The position numbers and the translations under genes were made by a program. A DNA stretch of 64,000 nucleotides, from the NCBI RefSeq assembly GCF_000377405.1, contig NZ_KB905021.1:86038-150037 (forward strand), given 5' to 3'. How positions within the stretch are numbered: position 1 is the first letter of the stretch; the number at the start of each line of letters is the position of its first letter. Origin of the DNA: Thioalkalivibrio sp. ALE31 (GTDB lineage Bacteria; Pseudomonadota; Gammaproteobacteria; Ectothiorhodospirales; Ectothiorhodospiraceae). Of the stretch, positions 42,236 through 50,390 are shown in pieces. The notes beneath the pieces were generated by a model. It did not search any database and was not told the DNA's origin. It was given only the letters and a program-made list of their open reading frames with translations.

Positions 42236-42269
42236 GCGACCCCGGCCCGCCCTGGCGGGCCGGGGTCGC
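42236..42269. repeat. 16-bp perfect GC-rich palindrome between the phosphatase genes
   Basis: Arms 42236-42251 and 42254-42269 are perfectly complementary, starting directly after the stop of the first phosphatase gene. There is no T tract. The core matches the hairpin at 232-256 upstream of carA, including the GGCCGGGGTCGCG flank, so it looks like a dispersed palindromic element that may also act as a transcript 3' end. Confidence 0.75.
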
Positions 42270-42348
42270 GTGGCCGGGCAGAATGACGCCGGAGCGTCTA
42301 CGCAAAGGGGAGGGCGGAAAGATCGGGGGTGATGTGGTGAGGAACGGG

Positions 42349-42933
42349 ATGGTGGGTAGAGTACTGGCCCTGATGCTGGCGATGGTGGCCCCGGCCGGCG
42401 CCGAGCCGCTGGCACCGAAGGCCCTGATCGAGCGCCTGCAGGCGGGCGGGCTGGTGATCTACTGGCGGCATGCGGCCACGGATCGGTCGCACGACGACTA
42501 TGACCTCTCCGACATGACGGACTGCGAAGGGCAGCGCAACCTGAGCACCCGCGGGCGGGAACAGGCGCGGCAGGTGGGCAAGGGCTTCGAGCGGCACGCC
42601 ATACCGGTCGAGCAGGTGCTGACCAGCGAGTTCTGCCGTAACTGGGAGACCGCGCACTACGGGTTCGGCGAGTACGAGATCCGGACCGAACTCTACAACC
42701 TGCCGATTATTCAGGACGATGCGCGCCGCGAGGACCTGATCGAAGGGCTGCGGCAGCACCTGAACACGCCGCCCGAGGCCCCGGAGAAGAACATTGTGAT
42801 CGTGGGCCATGACCTGAACCTGCGCCACGCCGCGGAGGTGGAGATCGACGAGGCCGAGATGGCCGTGTTCGAGCCGCATGCCGACGGGCCGCGTCTGCTC
42901 GGAACGCTGCAGCCCGATGACCTGATGCACTGA
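42349..42933 (+). CDS. Exported histidine phosphatase family protein (copy 2)
   Basis: The 194-residue paralogue of the preceding gene, with signal peptide MVGRVLALMLAMVAPAGA, the same YWRHAATD active-site segment and the second His in IVIVGHDLNLRHAA. The ATG at 42349 has GAGG 6 nt upstream; an in-frame GTG at 42337 is a possible alternative. Positions 42421-42467 are identical over 47 bp to 41720-41766 in copy 1, while the rest has diverged, which suggests a tandem duplication with strong constraint or gene conversion at the active site. Confidence 0.78.
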   Translation: MVGRVLALMLAMVAPAGAEPLAPKALIERLQAGGLVIYWRHAATDRSHDDYDLSDMTDCEGQRNLSTRGREQARQVGKGFERHAIPVEQVLTSEFCRNWETAHYGFGEYEIRTELYNLPIIQDDARREDLIEGLRQHLNTPPEAPEKNIVIVGHDLNLRHAAEVEIDEAEMAVFEPHADGPRLLGTLQPDDLMH

Positions 42934-43001
42934 GCCAGGAAAACTCGGATCCATGCACACAATCGCGCGCCCGTCGCTTGGGTGTGGCGCGCGTGGTGAA
43001 G

Positions 43002-43024
43002 CCCGGCCCCGGGTCGGGGCCGGG
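43002..43024. terminator. GC-rich hairpin between convergent genes
   Basis: A perfect 10-bp stem (43002-43011 with 43015-43024) lies between the convergent phosphatase and host-attachment genes. No T tract follows on either strand, so bidirectional termination is possible but unproven. Confidence 0.4.
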
Positions 43025-43033
43025 GCGGGGCGG

Positions 43034-43483
43034 TCAGTAGAGGAAATCCGGCAGGTGCTTGCGCAGGCTGGCGGCGTCGGTGGACTTGGTCACGTTCTTG
43101 GCCACCTCGGCGGTCACGCTCTGGGCGACGGTCGGGTCCAGTACCTCGCGCAGGGCGCCCAAGAAAGTCGGCGCGGCGACGATCACGAGTCGCTTGAAGG
43201 TGCCCTCGTGATAGGCGGCCTTGAGCCGCTCGGCGACTTGGCGGGCAAAACGGTTGCGTTCGTTGGCGGCGGGATCGGTACTCTCCTGCATGGCGTGCCG
43301 CGCATCCCCGCTGGCACTGCTCCAGCTGCGTCCGGGGCGATCCGAGACGAGATCCTGGTTGTGGGCGCGGGACTCGCTGTGCGAGAGCGTCTCGCTCTCG
43401 TGCATCCCCTGACAGGCGCGGCCCTCGCAGGCAAAGATGCGGGCGCGCGCGGCATCGGCGACAACGATCCAGACAGTGTCCAT
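43034..43483 (-). CDS. Host attachment family protein (baeRF-like)
   Basis: A 149-residue protein of the 'protein required for attachment to host cells' family, which belongs to the archaeo-eukaryotic release-factor-like (baeRF) superfamily. Family features are the N-terminal WIVVADAARARIFACEG, the middle polar region around NRFARQVAERLKAAYHEG, and KRLVIVAAPTFLGALREVL. The ATG at 43483 has AGGAGG about 6 nt upstream on the minus strand. The name comes from one plant-associated study; a ribosome- or RNA-related role is an inference from the fold. Confidence 0.8.
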   Translation of the reverse strand: MDTVWIVVADAARARIFACEGRACQGMHESETLSHSESRAHNQDLVSDRPGRSWSSASGDARHAMQESTDPAANERNRFARQVAERLKAAYHEGTFKRLVIVAAPTFLGALREVLDPTVAQSVTAEVAKNVTKSTDAASLRKHLPDFLY

Positions 43484-43709
43484 GCAGATCCTCCTGTGGC
43501 GTAGACGGTGGCCCCGGGTACCCGTTGGACGGGTCGACGGGACCGCTGCGGGGCCGGCCCGGCAGGCACCGGCCCCGTCTTCGAGTGTAGATGCTCTCAA
43601 CCGGCGTGGGGGTGGTATCGCACAGAGCAGGGCCTGTTCCGTGCGGGCGCGCACGGCGTACGGCGCGGTACCCTGATCCCATGTATGCGCGTGCCAAGGA
43701 AATGACCCC

Positions 43710-44747
43710 ATGAGCCTTCTGACCTGGCTGGGTATCCTCGTCTGCCTCTCTCAATCGGCTATCCTGTCCGGGCTCAACCTCGGGCTGTTCTCGCGCAGCA
43801 AGCTGGAACTGGAGGTCCAGGCGCAGAAGGGGGATCCGCGCGCGGAACGCCTGCTGGCCCTGCGCGGCGATGCGAATTTTGCCCTGGTGACCATCCTCTG
43901 GGGCAATGTCGCCGTCAACGTGCTGCTGGCGCTGCTGTCGGGCTCGGCGATGGGGGGCGTGGCGGCGTTCCTGTTCTCCACGGTCGTGATCACGATCTTT
44001 GCCGAGATCCTGCCGCAGTCCTATTTCTCCCGGCACGCGCTGAAGGTGGCCGGGGCGCTCTATCCGCTGCTGCGGTTCTACCAGTTCCTGATGTATCCGG
44101 TGGCGCGCCCCACGGCCTGGGTGCTGGATCGCTGGCTCGGCGGCGAGGAGATCCGGTTCTTTCCGGAGCGCGATCTGCACTATCTGATCGATCTGCATAT
44201 GCAGGCGCACGGCAGCGAGATCACGCGGGTCGAGGGCCGCGGTGCCCGCAATTTCCTGGAGCTGGACGACATCCTGGTGCAGCACGAGGGGCAGGCGCTG
44301 GATCCGGACAGCGTGGTCGCCATGGAATTCGCGGACGGGCGCCCGGTCTTCCCCGCGATCGCGCCGCGGACCGATGATCCGTTCCTGGTTCGGCTCAATC
44401 GGCCGGGGCGGGGATGGATAGTGATTACCGACCCCGAAGGCGAGCCGCGCACGGTGATCCGGGTCCCGGAGTTTACCCGCGAGGCCCTGTTTGCACCGGA
44501 ACGCTTTGATCCCCAGCATCACTGCCATCATCCTCTGGTGGTGCGTGATGGGGGCCGACGTCTGGGCGGGCTGGTGCCGCATTTCAAGGTGCGCCCGGCC
44601 AGCAGTGGCGACACCGTGGTCGGCGACGATGTCATCCTGCTGTGGACCGATGATCAGCGCCGCATCCTGAGCGGGACCGATATCCTCGGCCGTTTGCTGC
44701 GCGGTGTGGGGCAGCCGGCCCCGGCCGACACCCCGGGAGCGGTCTGA
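43710..44747 (+). CDS. DUF21/CNNM-domain membrane protein
   Basis: A 345-residue protein with an N-terminal CNNM (DUF21) transmembrane domain. Hydrophobic segments lie at about 3-24, 57-78, 85-105 and 113-135, with the family stretch AILSGLNLGLFSRSKLELE and the AEILPQSY motif. Relatives are implicated in magnesium or other cation efflux. The C-terminal half (about 170-345) is soluble but I see no convincing CBS pair or CorC_HlyC domain, which makes the architecture shorter and atypical. The gap of 226 bp upstream to the divergent gene shows no clear promoter. Confidence 0.75.
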   Translation: MSLLTWLGILVCLSQSAILSGLNLGLFSRSKLELEVQAQKGDPRAERLLALRGDANFALVTILWGNVAVNVLLALLSGSAMGGVAAFLFSTVVITIFAEILPQSYFSRHALKVAGALYPLLRFYQFLMYPVARPTAWVLDRWLGGEEIRFFPERDLHYLIDLHMQAHGSEITRVEGRGARNFLELDDILVQHEGQALDPDSVVAMEFADGRPVFPAIAPRTDDPFLVRLNRPGRGWIVITDPEGEPRTVIRVPEFTREALFAPERFDPQHHCHHPLVVRDGGRRLGGLVPHFKVRPASSGDTVVGDDVILLWTDDQRRILSGTDILGRLLRGVGQPAPADTPGAV

Positions 44748-44772
44748 GCGCGAGCGCAGGAGGCCGAAACGA

Positions 44773-45354
44773 ATGGAATTCAGGACCGTGGGCGGGGCGG
44801 GTATAACGCCCTATCTGGACGCCGTGGCACGCCTGCGTATCGCGGTGTTCCGCGAGTGGCCGTACCTCTACGACGGCAGTGCGGAGTACGAGGCGCGGTA
44901 CCTGCAGGACTACGCGGACTGCCCGGACAGCACGCTGGTGCTGGCGCTGGAAGATGGCCGTGTGGTGGGCGCCTCCACCGCGTTGCCTCTGGCCGCGGCC
45001 GAGGCGGAATTCCAGGCCCCGTTTCGCGAGCAGGGGCTGGACCCGGCGGCGTACTACTACCTCGCGGAGTCAGTGCTGGAGCCGGAGTTTCGTGGTCAGG
45101 GAGCCGGGCACCGGTTTTTCGCCGCGCGCGAGGCGGCGGCCCGCCGGTTGGGGTTTGCGCATGCCACCTTCTGTGCGGTGGTGCGCCCGCAGGATCACCC
45201 GCGGCGCCCGGCGGACTATCGGCCGCTGGACGGTTTCTGGAGGAGGCGCGGCTACACCCGGGCCGAGGGCCTGGTCTGCCAGTTTCCCTGGCCGGATATT
45301 GGCGAGACGCAGGAAACCCACAAGCCATTGCAGTTCTGGTGGCGCCGGCTGTGA
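44773..45354 (+). CDS. GNAT-family N-acetyltransferase
   Basis: A 193-residue acetyltransferase of the GNAT fold. Acetyl-CoA-binding motif A is clear in ESVLEPEFRGQGAGHRFFAAREAAARRLGF (R-G-Q-G-A-G loop, near residue 115), preceded by the beta strand LVLALEDGRVVGASTALPL. The substrate is unknown. The C-terminal part is rich in Trp/Phe/Arg. It begins 25 bp after the DUF21 gene and is probably co-transcribed with it. The ATG at 44773 is chosen over upstream in-frame starts inside the preceding gene. Confidence 0.85.
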   Translation: MEFRTVGGAGITPYLDAVARLRIAVFREWPYLYDGSAEYEARYLQDYADCPDSTLVLALEDGRVVGASTALPLAAAEAEFQAPFREQGLDPAAYYYLAESVLEPEFRGQGAGHRFFAAREAAARRLGFAHATFCAVVRPQDHPRRPADYRPLDGFWRRRGYTRAEGLVCQFPWPDIGETQETHKPLQFWWRRL

Positions 45355-45369
45355 AAGCGGTCGCGGGGG

Positions 45370-45756
45370 TTACGCCCCCGAGTCGTCGCCCTGCGGATCG
45401 TTGTCCCCCTTGAGCATGCCGGCCAGCCCGGCAAACGGGTTGTGCGTGGCCGTGGTGCCGCCCGTCTTGCCGCTTCCGGGGGTGGCATCGGTATAGCGCT
45501 GGTGCTCGTTGTCGTGGCAGTACAGGCACAGCAGTTCCCAGTTGCTGCCGTCCGGGGGGTTGTTGTCGTGGTTGTGGTCGCGGTGGTGCACCGTCAGCTC
45601 GCGCAGATTGGCGCGGGTGAACTCCCGCCCGCAGCGCCCGCAAACCCACGGATACATCTTCAGGGCCTGCTCGCGATAGCCGCGTTCGCGCTCCGCCTGG
45701 TCGCGCCGACTGCGGGCCACCAGATCGTCAAGACGGTTGGGGGTCGAGTGGGTCAT
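45370..45756 (-). CDS. yajD: YajD-family HNH nuclease domain protein
   Basis: A 128-residue small HNH protein. Zinc-binding Cys pairs are CGRCG (about 39-43) and CLYCH (about 76-80). The catalytic HH lies in ELTVHHRDHNHDNNPPDGSNW, followed by the HNH Asn and final His in CHDNEH. The N terminus is a charged helix and the C-terminal tail is Gly/Thr/Asp-rich. The length and motif order match YajD. Its biological role in bacteria is not known; no restriction or phage genes are nearby. Confidence 0.88.
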   Translation of the reverse strand: MTHSTPNRLDDLVARSRRDQAERERGYREQALKMYPWVCGRCGREFTRANLRELTVHHRDHNHDNNPPDGSNWELLCLYCHDNEHQRYTDATPGSGKTGGTTATHNPFAGLAGMLKGDNDPQGDDSGA

Positions 45757-45814
45757 GGGGCGTTCTCCAGAGGTTGCTGCATCGAGCGTAGCTTTGATGC
45801 GCCGGCGCGGCCAG

Positions 45815-46849
45815 TCAGTCCAGGTCTCGAAGGTATTGCGTTAGCGCATCGATGCTGCGTTCGTGGCCGGAGGGGAGGGGGGCTTGCGGGTCCTGCAGCC
45901 ACGCGGCGATGTCGGCGAAGGTAGTTCCGGCGCGGGTGTAGCGGGTCAGCATGTGGTAGCCCTCGGGGTAGAGCACGGCGCGGTGGGCACCGGACTCCTG
46001 CGCGGAAAGCCCCTCCAGCAGGCGCGCCAGGGGGCGCGGTGGCACGAGGTCGTCGCGCGCCCCGTAGAGGGTCAGGCTGGGCGCGGGCAGGTCGGGACCG
46101 GTCTCCAGCGCGCGGGTCATCAGGGTGGTCAGGCCGTCGAGGGCATCGATGCGCGCGTCGCGCAGCACGAGCGGGTCGTCGCGCATCTGTTGCAGCACGG
46201 CGGGGTCGTCCGTCGGGTGGATATCCAGTTCCGCCGCCATCTCGCCGTCCAGGCGCCAGCCGGGCGCCAGGCGCGCTCCCAGCCACAGGCCGAAGCGCTG
46301 ATACCAGGGCATGTCGCCCCGGCTCCAGACGGCCGGGGCGATCAGCACCGTGCCGGCTACAAGGGGTGTCCCGTCCCCGGCATCGGGCGCCTCCGCCGCG
46401 GCCAGCAGGGCGACCGCGCCGCCCATGCTCTTGCCGACCAGGTAGGGCGTGCGATCGGGATAACGCGCCTGCAGCAGCCGCAGCGCGGTGCGGGCGTCCT
46501 CGGCCATGATCCGATGACCGGACCAGTAGCCGGCATTGCGCGTGCCGCCGAAGCCGCGCTGGTCATAGGCGTAGACCGCGATGGCATGCTCGGCGAGGGC
46601 CTCGCCCAGGGCCTGCATGCTGCCGCCGTGGTCGTTGAACCCGTGCAGGGCCAGCACCACCTGCTCCGGGGTCTCCGGACCCCAGCGATGCAGCGGCAGT
46701 CGATCACCGTCCGCGGTGTGGATGACCTCCGGGGCGAGGATCGGCACGCGGGACTCGCCACCGGACGGGTTGGGCACCGCTCCGGCACAGCCGGCCAGCC
46801 ACAGGATGGCCAGCGGCAGCAGGAGACCCCGGGCGTGGCTACCGAGCAT
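45815..46849 (-). CDS. Lipoprotein alpha/beta hydrolase (monoacylglycerol lipase-like)
   Basis: A 344-residue hydrolase of the serine aminopeptidase S33/lysophospholipase group. A lipoprotein signal (MLGSHARGLLLPLAILWLAGC, lipobox Cys) predicts anchoring to the envelope. The catalytic triad is visible as Ser in VGKSMGGAVAL, Asp in YGARDDLVPP and His in EGYHMLTRY; the oxyanion region is LALHGFNDHGG. The start at 46849 is preferred over an upstream ATG because it puts the signal peptide at the N terminus; it overlaps the end of the upstream Gcr-family gene by 11 bp. Confidence 0.85.
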   Translation of the reverse strand: MLGSHARGLLLPLAILWLAGCAGAVPNPSGGESRVPILAPEVIHTADGDRLPLHRWGPETPEQVVLALHGFNDHGGSMQALGEALAEHAIAVYAYDQRGFGGTRNAGYWSGHRIMAEDARTALRLLQARYPDRTPYLVGKSMGGAVALLAAAEAPDAGDGTPLVAGTVLIAPAVWSRGDMPWYQRFGLWLGARLAPGWRLDGEMAAELDIHPTDDPAVLQQMRDDPLVLRDARIDALDGLTTLMTRALETGPDLPAPSLTLYGARDDLVPPRPLARLLEGLSAQESGAHRAVLYPEGYHMLTRYTRAGTTFADIAAWLQDPQAPLPSGHERSIDALTQYLRDLD

Positions 46850-48860
46850 CGCCTTTGTCGTTGTCGTCGTCGGCGGCGGCAACGGCACGCGGGGGGAACA
46901 GGAATTCCCGCGGGCGTTCGCGCAGATGATGGCCGTAGGCGCGGAAGACGCGGCCGAAGGCCCCCATACGCACGCCCCGGGCGCGCAGCGCGACGTACAG
47001 CGCGAGGCCGAAACTGACCCACAGGTTGACGGCCCCGATCAGCAGCACGAAGACCAGGAACAGTGTGAATATCCCCAGCCCGGGTGTCTCGCTGGCGGTG
47101 ATATAGCCGAGATTGGCCGAGGCGAAGGCCACGTGCTGGATATCCAGCGGCAGGCTCAGCAGGTAGCCGACATATCCGGTGACCCCGAGCAGGACACCGA
47201 ACAGGAAGTTCCCGATCAGGGCCCCGTAGTTGTAGCCGATCCAGTCAGCCAGGCGGTGGCGGGCGCCGGTGGGCAGCAGGCGGCGCAGCCAAGGGTGTTC
47301 CCGCAGCCGGCCGGGCAGGTCGAGATAGGCGCAGCGGTTGTCGAAGAACCCGGCGATCAGGCCGGAGACGAACAGCCAGACCCCGGCGATCGCGGCGAAG
47401 AACAGCGCCAGCCCCATGATCGGGCGCAGGCCGTCCATCAGGTAGTCGGCCTCCTGGCCGGACAGGATCGGGGTCTCGAACAGGCGGGCGGAAAACAGCC
47501 CGATCAGGATCGCGGTGGGCAGGGCGATGCCCACGTTGCCCAGCACCGCGGCAAACTGCGAGCGTCCCACCCGCATCAGGAGGTCCGCCATCTTGCGCGG
47601 GTCGGCCGTCCCGCGTTCGCTCTCCTCGATGGCGGCGGCCAGGCGCGCGGCGGTCATCGCCGGCTGCTTGGTGGCGACGGTGAAGTGCAGGATGTGGATG
47701 AGCACGAAACCGAGCCCGTAGTTCAGGCTGGTCCACAGTGTGTAGGCCGCCTGGGACAGATCCAGGGCCCCGATCTGGATCTTGATCAGCGCCATCACCG
47801 CGATAATCAGCCCGGCGCCGGCCCCGGAGCGCAGCATCTGGAAGTATTCGCCGCGCGACTGGGTGATGTAGTGCTCGCCGGTGTCGCTGACATGCTGGGT
47901 AATGCTGCGCGAGACCAGCTTGATGTTGTCCTGCCACAGCGCGCGCACCCCGTGCTGGCGGGCGCTGATGGTGATGAGTTCGCGGAACACGCCGACCGAG
48001 GCGGCGCGGGTATCGCGCTCCGCATCGGGTTCCAGCAGGTCGAGCAGCTTGTGGATGCGCCGGAGGGTCTGGTCCAGGCGTTCCAGCAGGTGGGTCAGGG
48101 ACAGGCTGTTGCCGTGGGTGATGGCCAGCTGGCGCAGGCGCGCGATCTGCTCGCCGCACTGCTCCAGCAGCACGCGGGCGTGGCGGTCGTCCATGCGTTC
48201 GCGGTTGGGGTCCTCCAGCGCGGCGCGATAGTCGCGCACGTAGGCGGAGATCTCGCGCTCCTGGGCCACAAACGCCGAGTTGCGCTCCGCGATCGACGGG
48301 TCCAGGCGCAGGAGTTCCGGTTCCAGCTCCTCGGCCGCCACCCAGATGGACAGCATCTCCAGGGCGTAGAGGATCTCCTCGCGGGCCCGGTGCAGGACCC
48401 CGGGATGCTCGCCGGACAGGCAGCCCAGTGCCTCCAGCAGGCGCCACCAGGCATCGTCCGGAAGGGCGGCGACCCAGACCGCATCGTCGGTCTGGTGAAA
48501 GACGTGAAACAGCACATCTTTCAGATCCTGGCGATCCATCGGGCGCGGGTTGATGCGCTCGTAGATCAATTCGGCCGCCTCGCGAAAGAATCCCTTGCGC
48601 GAGAACAGGCCGATCCCGGTGTACAGCGTCAGGTGCCGGGCGTCCTCCAGCCCGTCCTCCAGTCGCTGACGCAGCCGTTCCTGCAGGCCCGGGTGGTCCG
48701 CGAGCGCCAGGGTCAGTTGTTCGATCCGGCCGATAACCGGGGCCACATTGCGGGGATCTTCCGGGCGCAGCCAGTCGACGAGTTCGCGCAGGGTCTCGGC
48801 CAGATCGAGGTCGGCATCTTCCACGCGGGCCAGGAGGTGTTCCGCGTCCTGCTTTGTCAT
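46839..48860 (-). CDS. Gcr-family multi-pass membrane protein (usually named site-specific recombinase)
   Basis: A 673-residue protein. The first ~340 residues are soluble and helical. The rest contains six hydrophobic segments, for example GAGLIIAVMALIKIQIGALD near 345, NYGLGFVLIHILHF near 380, GNVGIALPTAILIGLF, LALFFAAIAGVWLFVSGLIA, GALIGNFLFGVLLGVTGYVG and FTLFLVFVLLIGAVNLWV near 600. It matches the Gcr family (COG4389), which databases call site-specific recombinase. No tyrosine or serine recombinase active site is visible, so the label is probably wrong; function unknown. Confidence 0.75.
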   Translation of the reverse strand: MTKQDAEHLLARVEDADLDLAETLRELVDWLRPEDPRNVAPVIGRIEQLTLALADHPGLQERLRQRLEDGLEDARHLTLYTGIGLFSRKGFFREAAELIYERINPRPMDRQDLKDVLFHVFHQTDDAVWVAALPDDAWWRLLEALGCLSGEHPGVLHRAREEILYALEMLSIWVAAEELEPELLRLDPSIAERNSAFVAQEREISAYVRDYRAALEDPNRERMDDRHARVLLEQCGEQIARLRQLAITHGNSLSLTHLLERLDQTLRRIHKLLDLLEPDAERDTRAASVGVFRELITISARQHGVRALWQDNIKLVSRSITQHVSDTGEHYITQSRGEYFQMLRSGAGAGLIIAVMALIKIQIGALDLSQAAYTLWTSLNYGLGFVLIHILHFTVATKQPAMTAARLAAAIEESERGTADPRKMADLLMRVGRSQFAAVLGNVGIALPTAILIGLFSARLFETPILSGQEADYLMDGLRPIMGLALFFAAIAGVWLFVSGLIAGFFDNRCAYLDLPGRLREHPWLRRLLPTGARHRLADWIGYNYGALIGNFLFGVLLGVTGYVGYLLSLPLDIQHVAFASANLGYITASETPGLGIFTLFLVFVLLIGAVNLWVSFGLALYVALRARGVRMGAFGRVFRAYGHHLRERPREFLFPPRAVAAADDDNDKGDAR

Positions 48861-48892
48861 GACAATCCCTGTGGCGGCTGGGCTGGCGTAGC

Positions 48893-48898
48893 ATTATA
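48893..48898 (-). promoter_or_regulatory. Probable -10 element for the Gcr-family gene
   Basis: A perfect TATAAT on the minus strand about 33 nt upstream of the Gcr-family start codon. The -35 region (GACACA, 17 nt upstream) is poor. On the plus strand the same divergent gap has a weak candidate for the shell-protein gene: TTGAGC at 48956-48961 and CACAAT at 48979-48984, 17 bp apart. Confidence 0.5.
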
Positions 48899-49124
48899 CG
48901 AGGCCATACGGGGCTTGTGTCCGCGCGTTGCAGGGGCGCCGATGCGGCCCGGAGATTGAGCTTGAGGCCCGCTGCGTTCACAATACGCCCCTCAATTCTC
49001 CCGTGTACTCACGCAGGCCGGCAGTAGCAGGCGGCTTGCGTAACCTGTGCGCGGACGCCCCGCGCGGGTTCGGGCCGCGACGCGCGGGACCCATGGGGCC
49101 CAGGCCCCGGCCCAGAGCGAATCG

Positions 49125-49739
49125 ATGATCCAGCTGCGAACCTACGTCTACATGGATTCCCTCCAGCCGCAGCTGGCGGAATACATGGCTACGGTCTCCC
49201 AGGGCTTTCTGCCCGTACCGGGGGACTCCTGCCTGTGGGTGGAGGTTTCGCCGGGGATGGCGGTGCACCGTCTGACCGACGTGGCGCTGAAGGCGACCAA
49301 CGTGCACCTCGCGCAGCAGGTCGTGGAGCGCGAGTTCGGTTCCATGGTGATCCACCACCGCGACCAGAGCGAGGTGCAGGAGGCCGGTCGCGTGCTGCTC
49401 TCGCGCCTGGGCGCCAGCCAGGAGGATCGCCAGCCCTGCCGCATCCCCTGGCAGGAGACCATCCGCGGGATGACCCCGGATCACACCGTGCTGATCAACC
49501 GCCAGAACCGCCGCGGGAACATGATCCTGCCGGATCAGAGCATGTTCATCCTCGAGGCGGAGCCGGCCGGCTACATCATCTACGCCGCGAACCAGGCGCT
49601 GAAGGCGGCCAATGTGTCGCTGATCGATGTGCGTGCGGTGGGCGCCTTCGGGCGTCTGACCCTGGCCGGCCGCGAGGGCGACGTGGACGAGGCGGCGCGC
49701 GCGGCGATCCACGCGCTGCACAACCCCGCCGGGACCTGA
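49125..49739 (+). CDS. csoS1D: Tandem-BMC (BMC-T) shell protein, CsoS1D-like
   Basis: A 204-residue protein with two fused bacterial microcompartment domains (about 1-98 and 108-204). Domain 1 contains [18 protein letters not shown] and [20 protein letters not shown]; domain 2 contains [20 protein letters not shown] and [20 protein letters not shown]. The pattern matches CsoS1D, the gated trimeric pseudohexamer of alpha-carboxysome shells; Glu68-Arg69 fall where the known Glu-Arg pore gate should be. The ~50-residue N-terminal extension of cyanobacterial CsoS1D is absent. No RuBisCO, CsoS2 or other shell gene is in this window. The ribosome binding site is weak. Confidence 0.85.
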   Translation: MIQLRTYVYMDSLQPQLAEYMATVSQGFLPVPGDSCLWVEVSPGMAVHRLTDVALKATNVHLAQQVVEREFGSMVIHHRDQSEVQEAGRVLLSRLGASQEDRQPCRIPWQETIRGMTPDHTVLINRQNRRGNMILPDQSMFILEAEPAGYIIYAANQALKAANVSLIDVRAVGAFGRLTLAGREGDVDEAARAAIHALHNPAGT

Positions 49740-49740
49740 G

Positions 49741-50313
49741 ATGCATCGCGCGCAGCTGCTGGACCTGCTCGCCCGTCACCAGACGACCTTCATCGAGGAG
49801 GCCGGCTTCGTCCGCCGCGCGCTGGATTTCGTCAACGACCACCCGGACTGCTTCAATTGCGACCTGACGCCGGCCCACGTGACCGGCTCGGCCTGGGTGG
49901 TCAGTCCGGATCGCGAGCAGGCCCTGCTGTTGCTGCACGGCAAGCACCATCGCTGGTTCCAGCCAGGCGGGCATGCCGATGGTCAGGCGGATATCCTGCA
50001 GGTGGCGCTGCGCGAGACACACGAGGAAACCGGCTTGTCCCCCGAGCATATCCGGCTCGTCGAGGAAGACATCTTCGACCTGGATATCCACACCATCCCC
50101 GCCAGCCCGCATTTCCCGATGCACGAGCACATCGACGTGCGCTTCCTGCTGGAGATCGATGACCGCCTGCCGGTGCCCGGCAGCCACGAGTCGCACGACA
50201 TCCTGTGGGTCCCGCTGCAGCATGTCTCGCGCTACAACAACAGCCGTTCCCTGTGGCGGATGGTGGAGAAGACCCGCCGCCTGCGGACCTACCGGCACAT
50301 TCACCCGCGCTGA
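49741..50313 (+). CDS. Nudix hydrolase
   Basis: A 190-residue Nudix-fold hydrolase expected to cleave a nucleoside-diphosphate-X or similar pyrophosphate. The Nudix box is GGHADGQADILQVALRETHE followed by ETGL. The catalytic REThEExGL core is intact, but the first Glu of the canonical G-x5-E position is Ala. The protein ends with SLWRMVEKTRRLRTYRH. It starts 1 bp after the CsoS1D-like gene, so the two are very likely translationally coupled. The substrate is not predictable from sequence alone. Confidence 0.88.
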   Translation: MHRAQLLDLLARHQTTFIEEAGFVRRALDFVNDHPDCFNCDLTPAHVTGSAWVVSPDREQALLLLHGKHHRWFQPGGHADGQADILQVALRETHEETGLSPEHIRLVEEDIFDLDIHTIPASPHFPMHEHIDVRFLLEIDDRLPVPGSHESHDILWVPLQHVSRYNNSRSLWRMVEKTRRLRTYRHIHPR

Positions 50314-50390
50314 TCCCGTATCCCCAGCGGGGTGGTGACGTTTCCGCCCGCCCGGCGGGGCGCTATAGTCGCCTTCCGTCTCCCTGATCC

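Noticed and set aside
46839-48860. Phage or integron-type recombinase marking a mobile island
   Set aside because: The protein is a multi-pass membrane Gcr-family member without recombinase catalytic residues, and no att sites or phage genes flank it.
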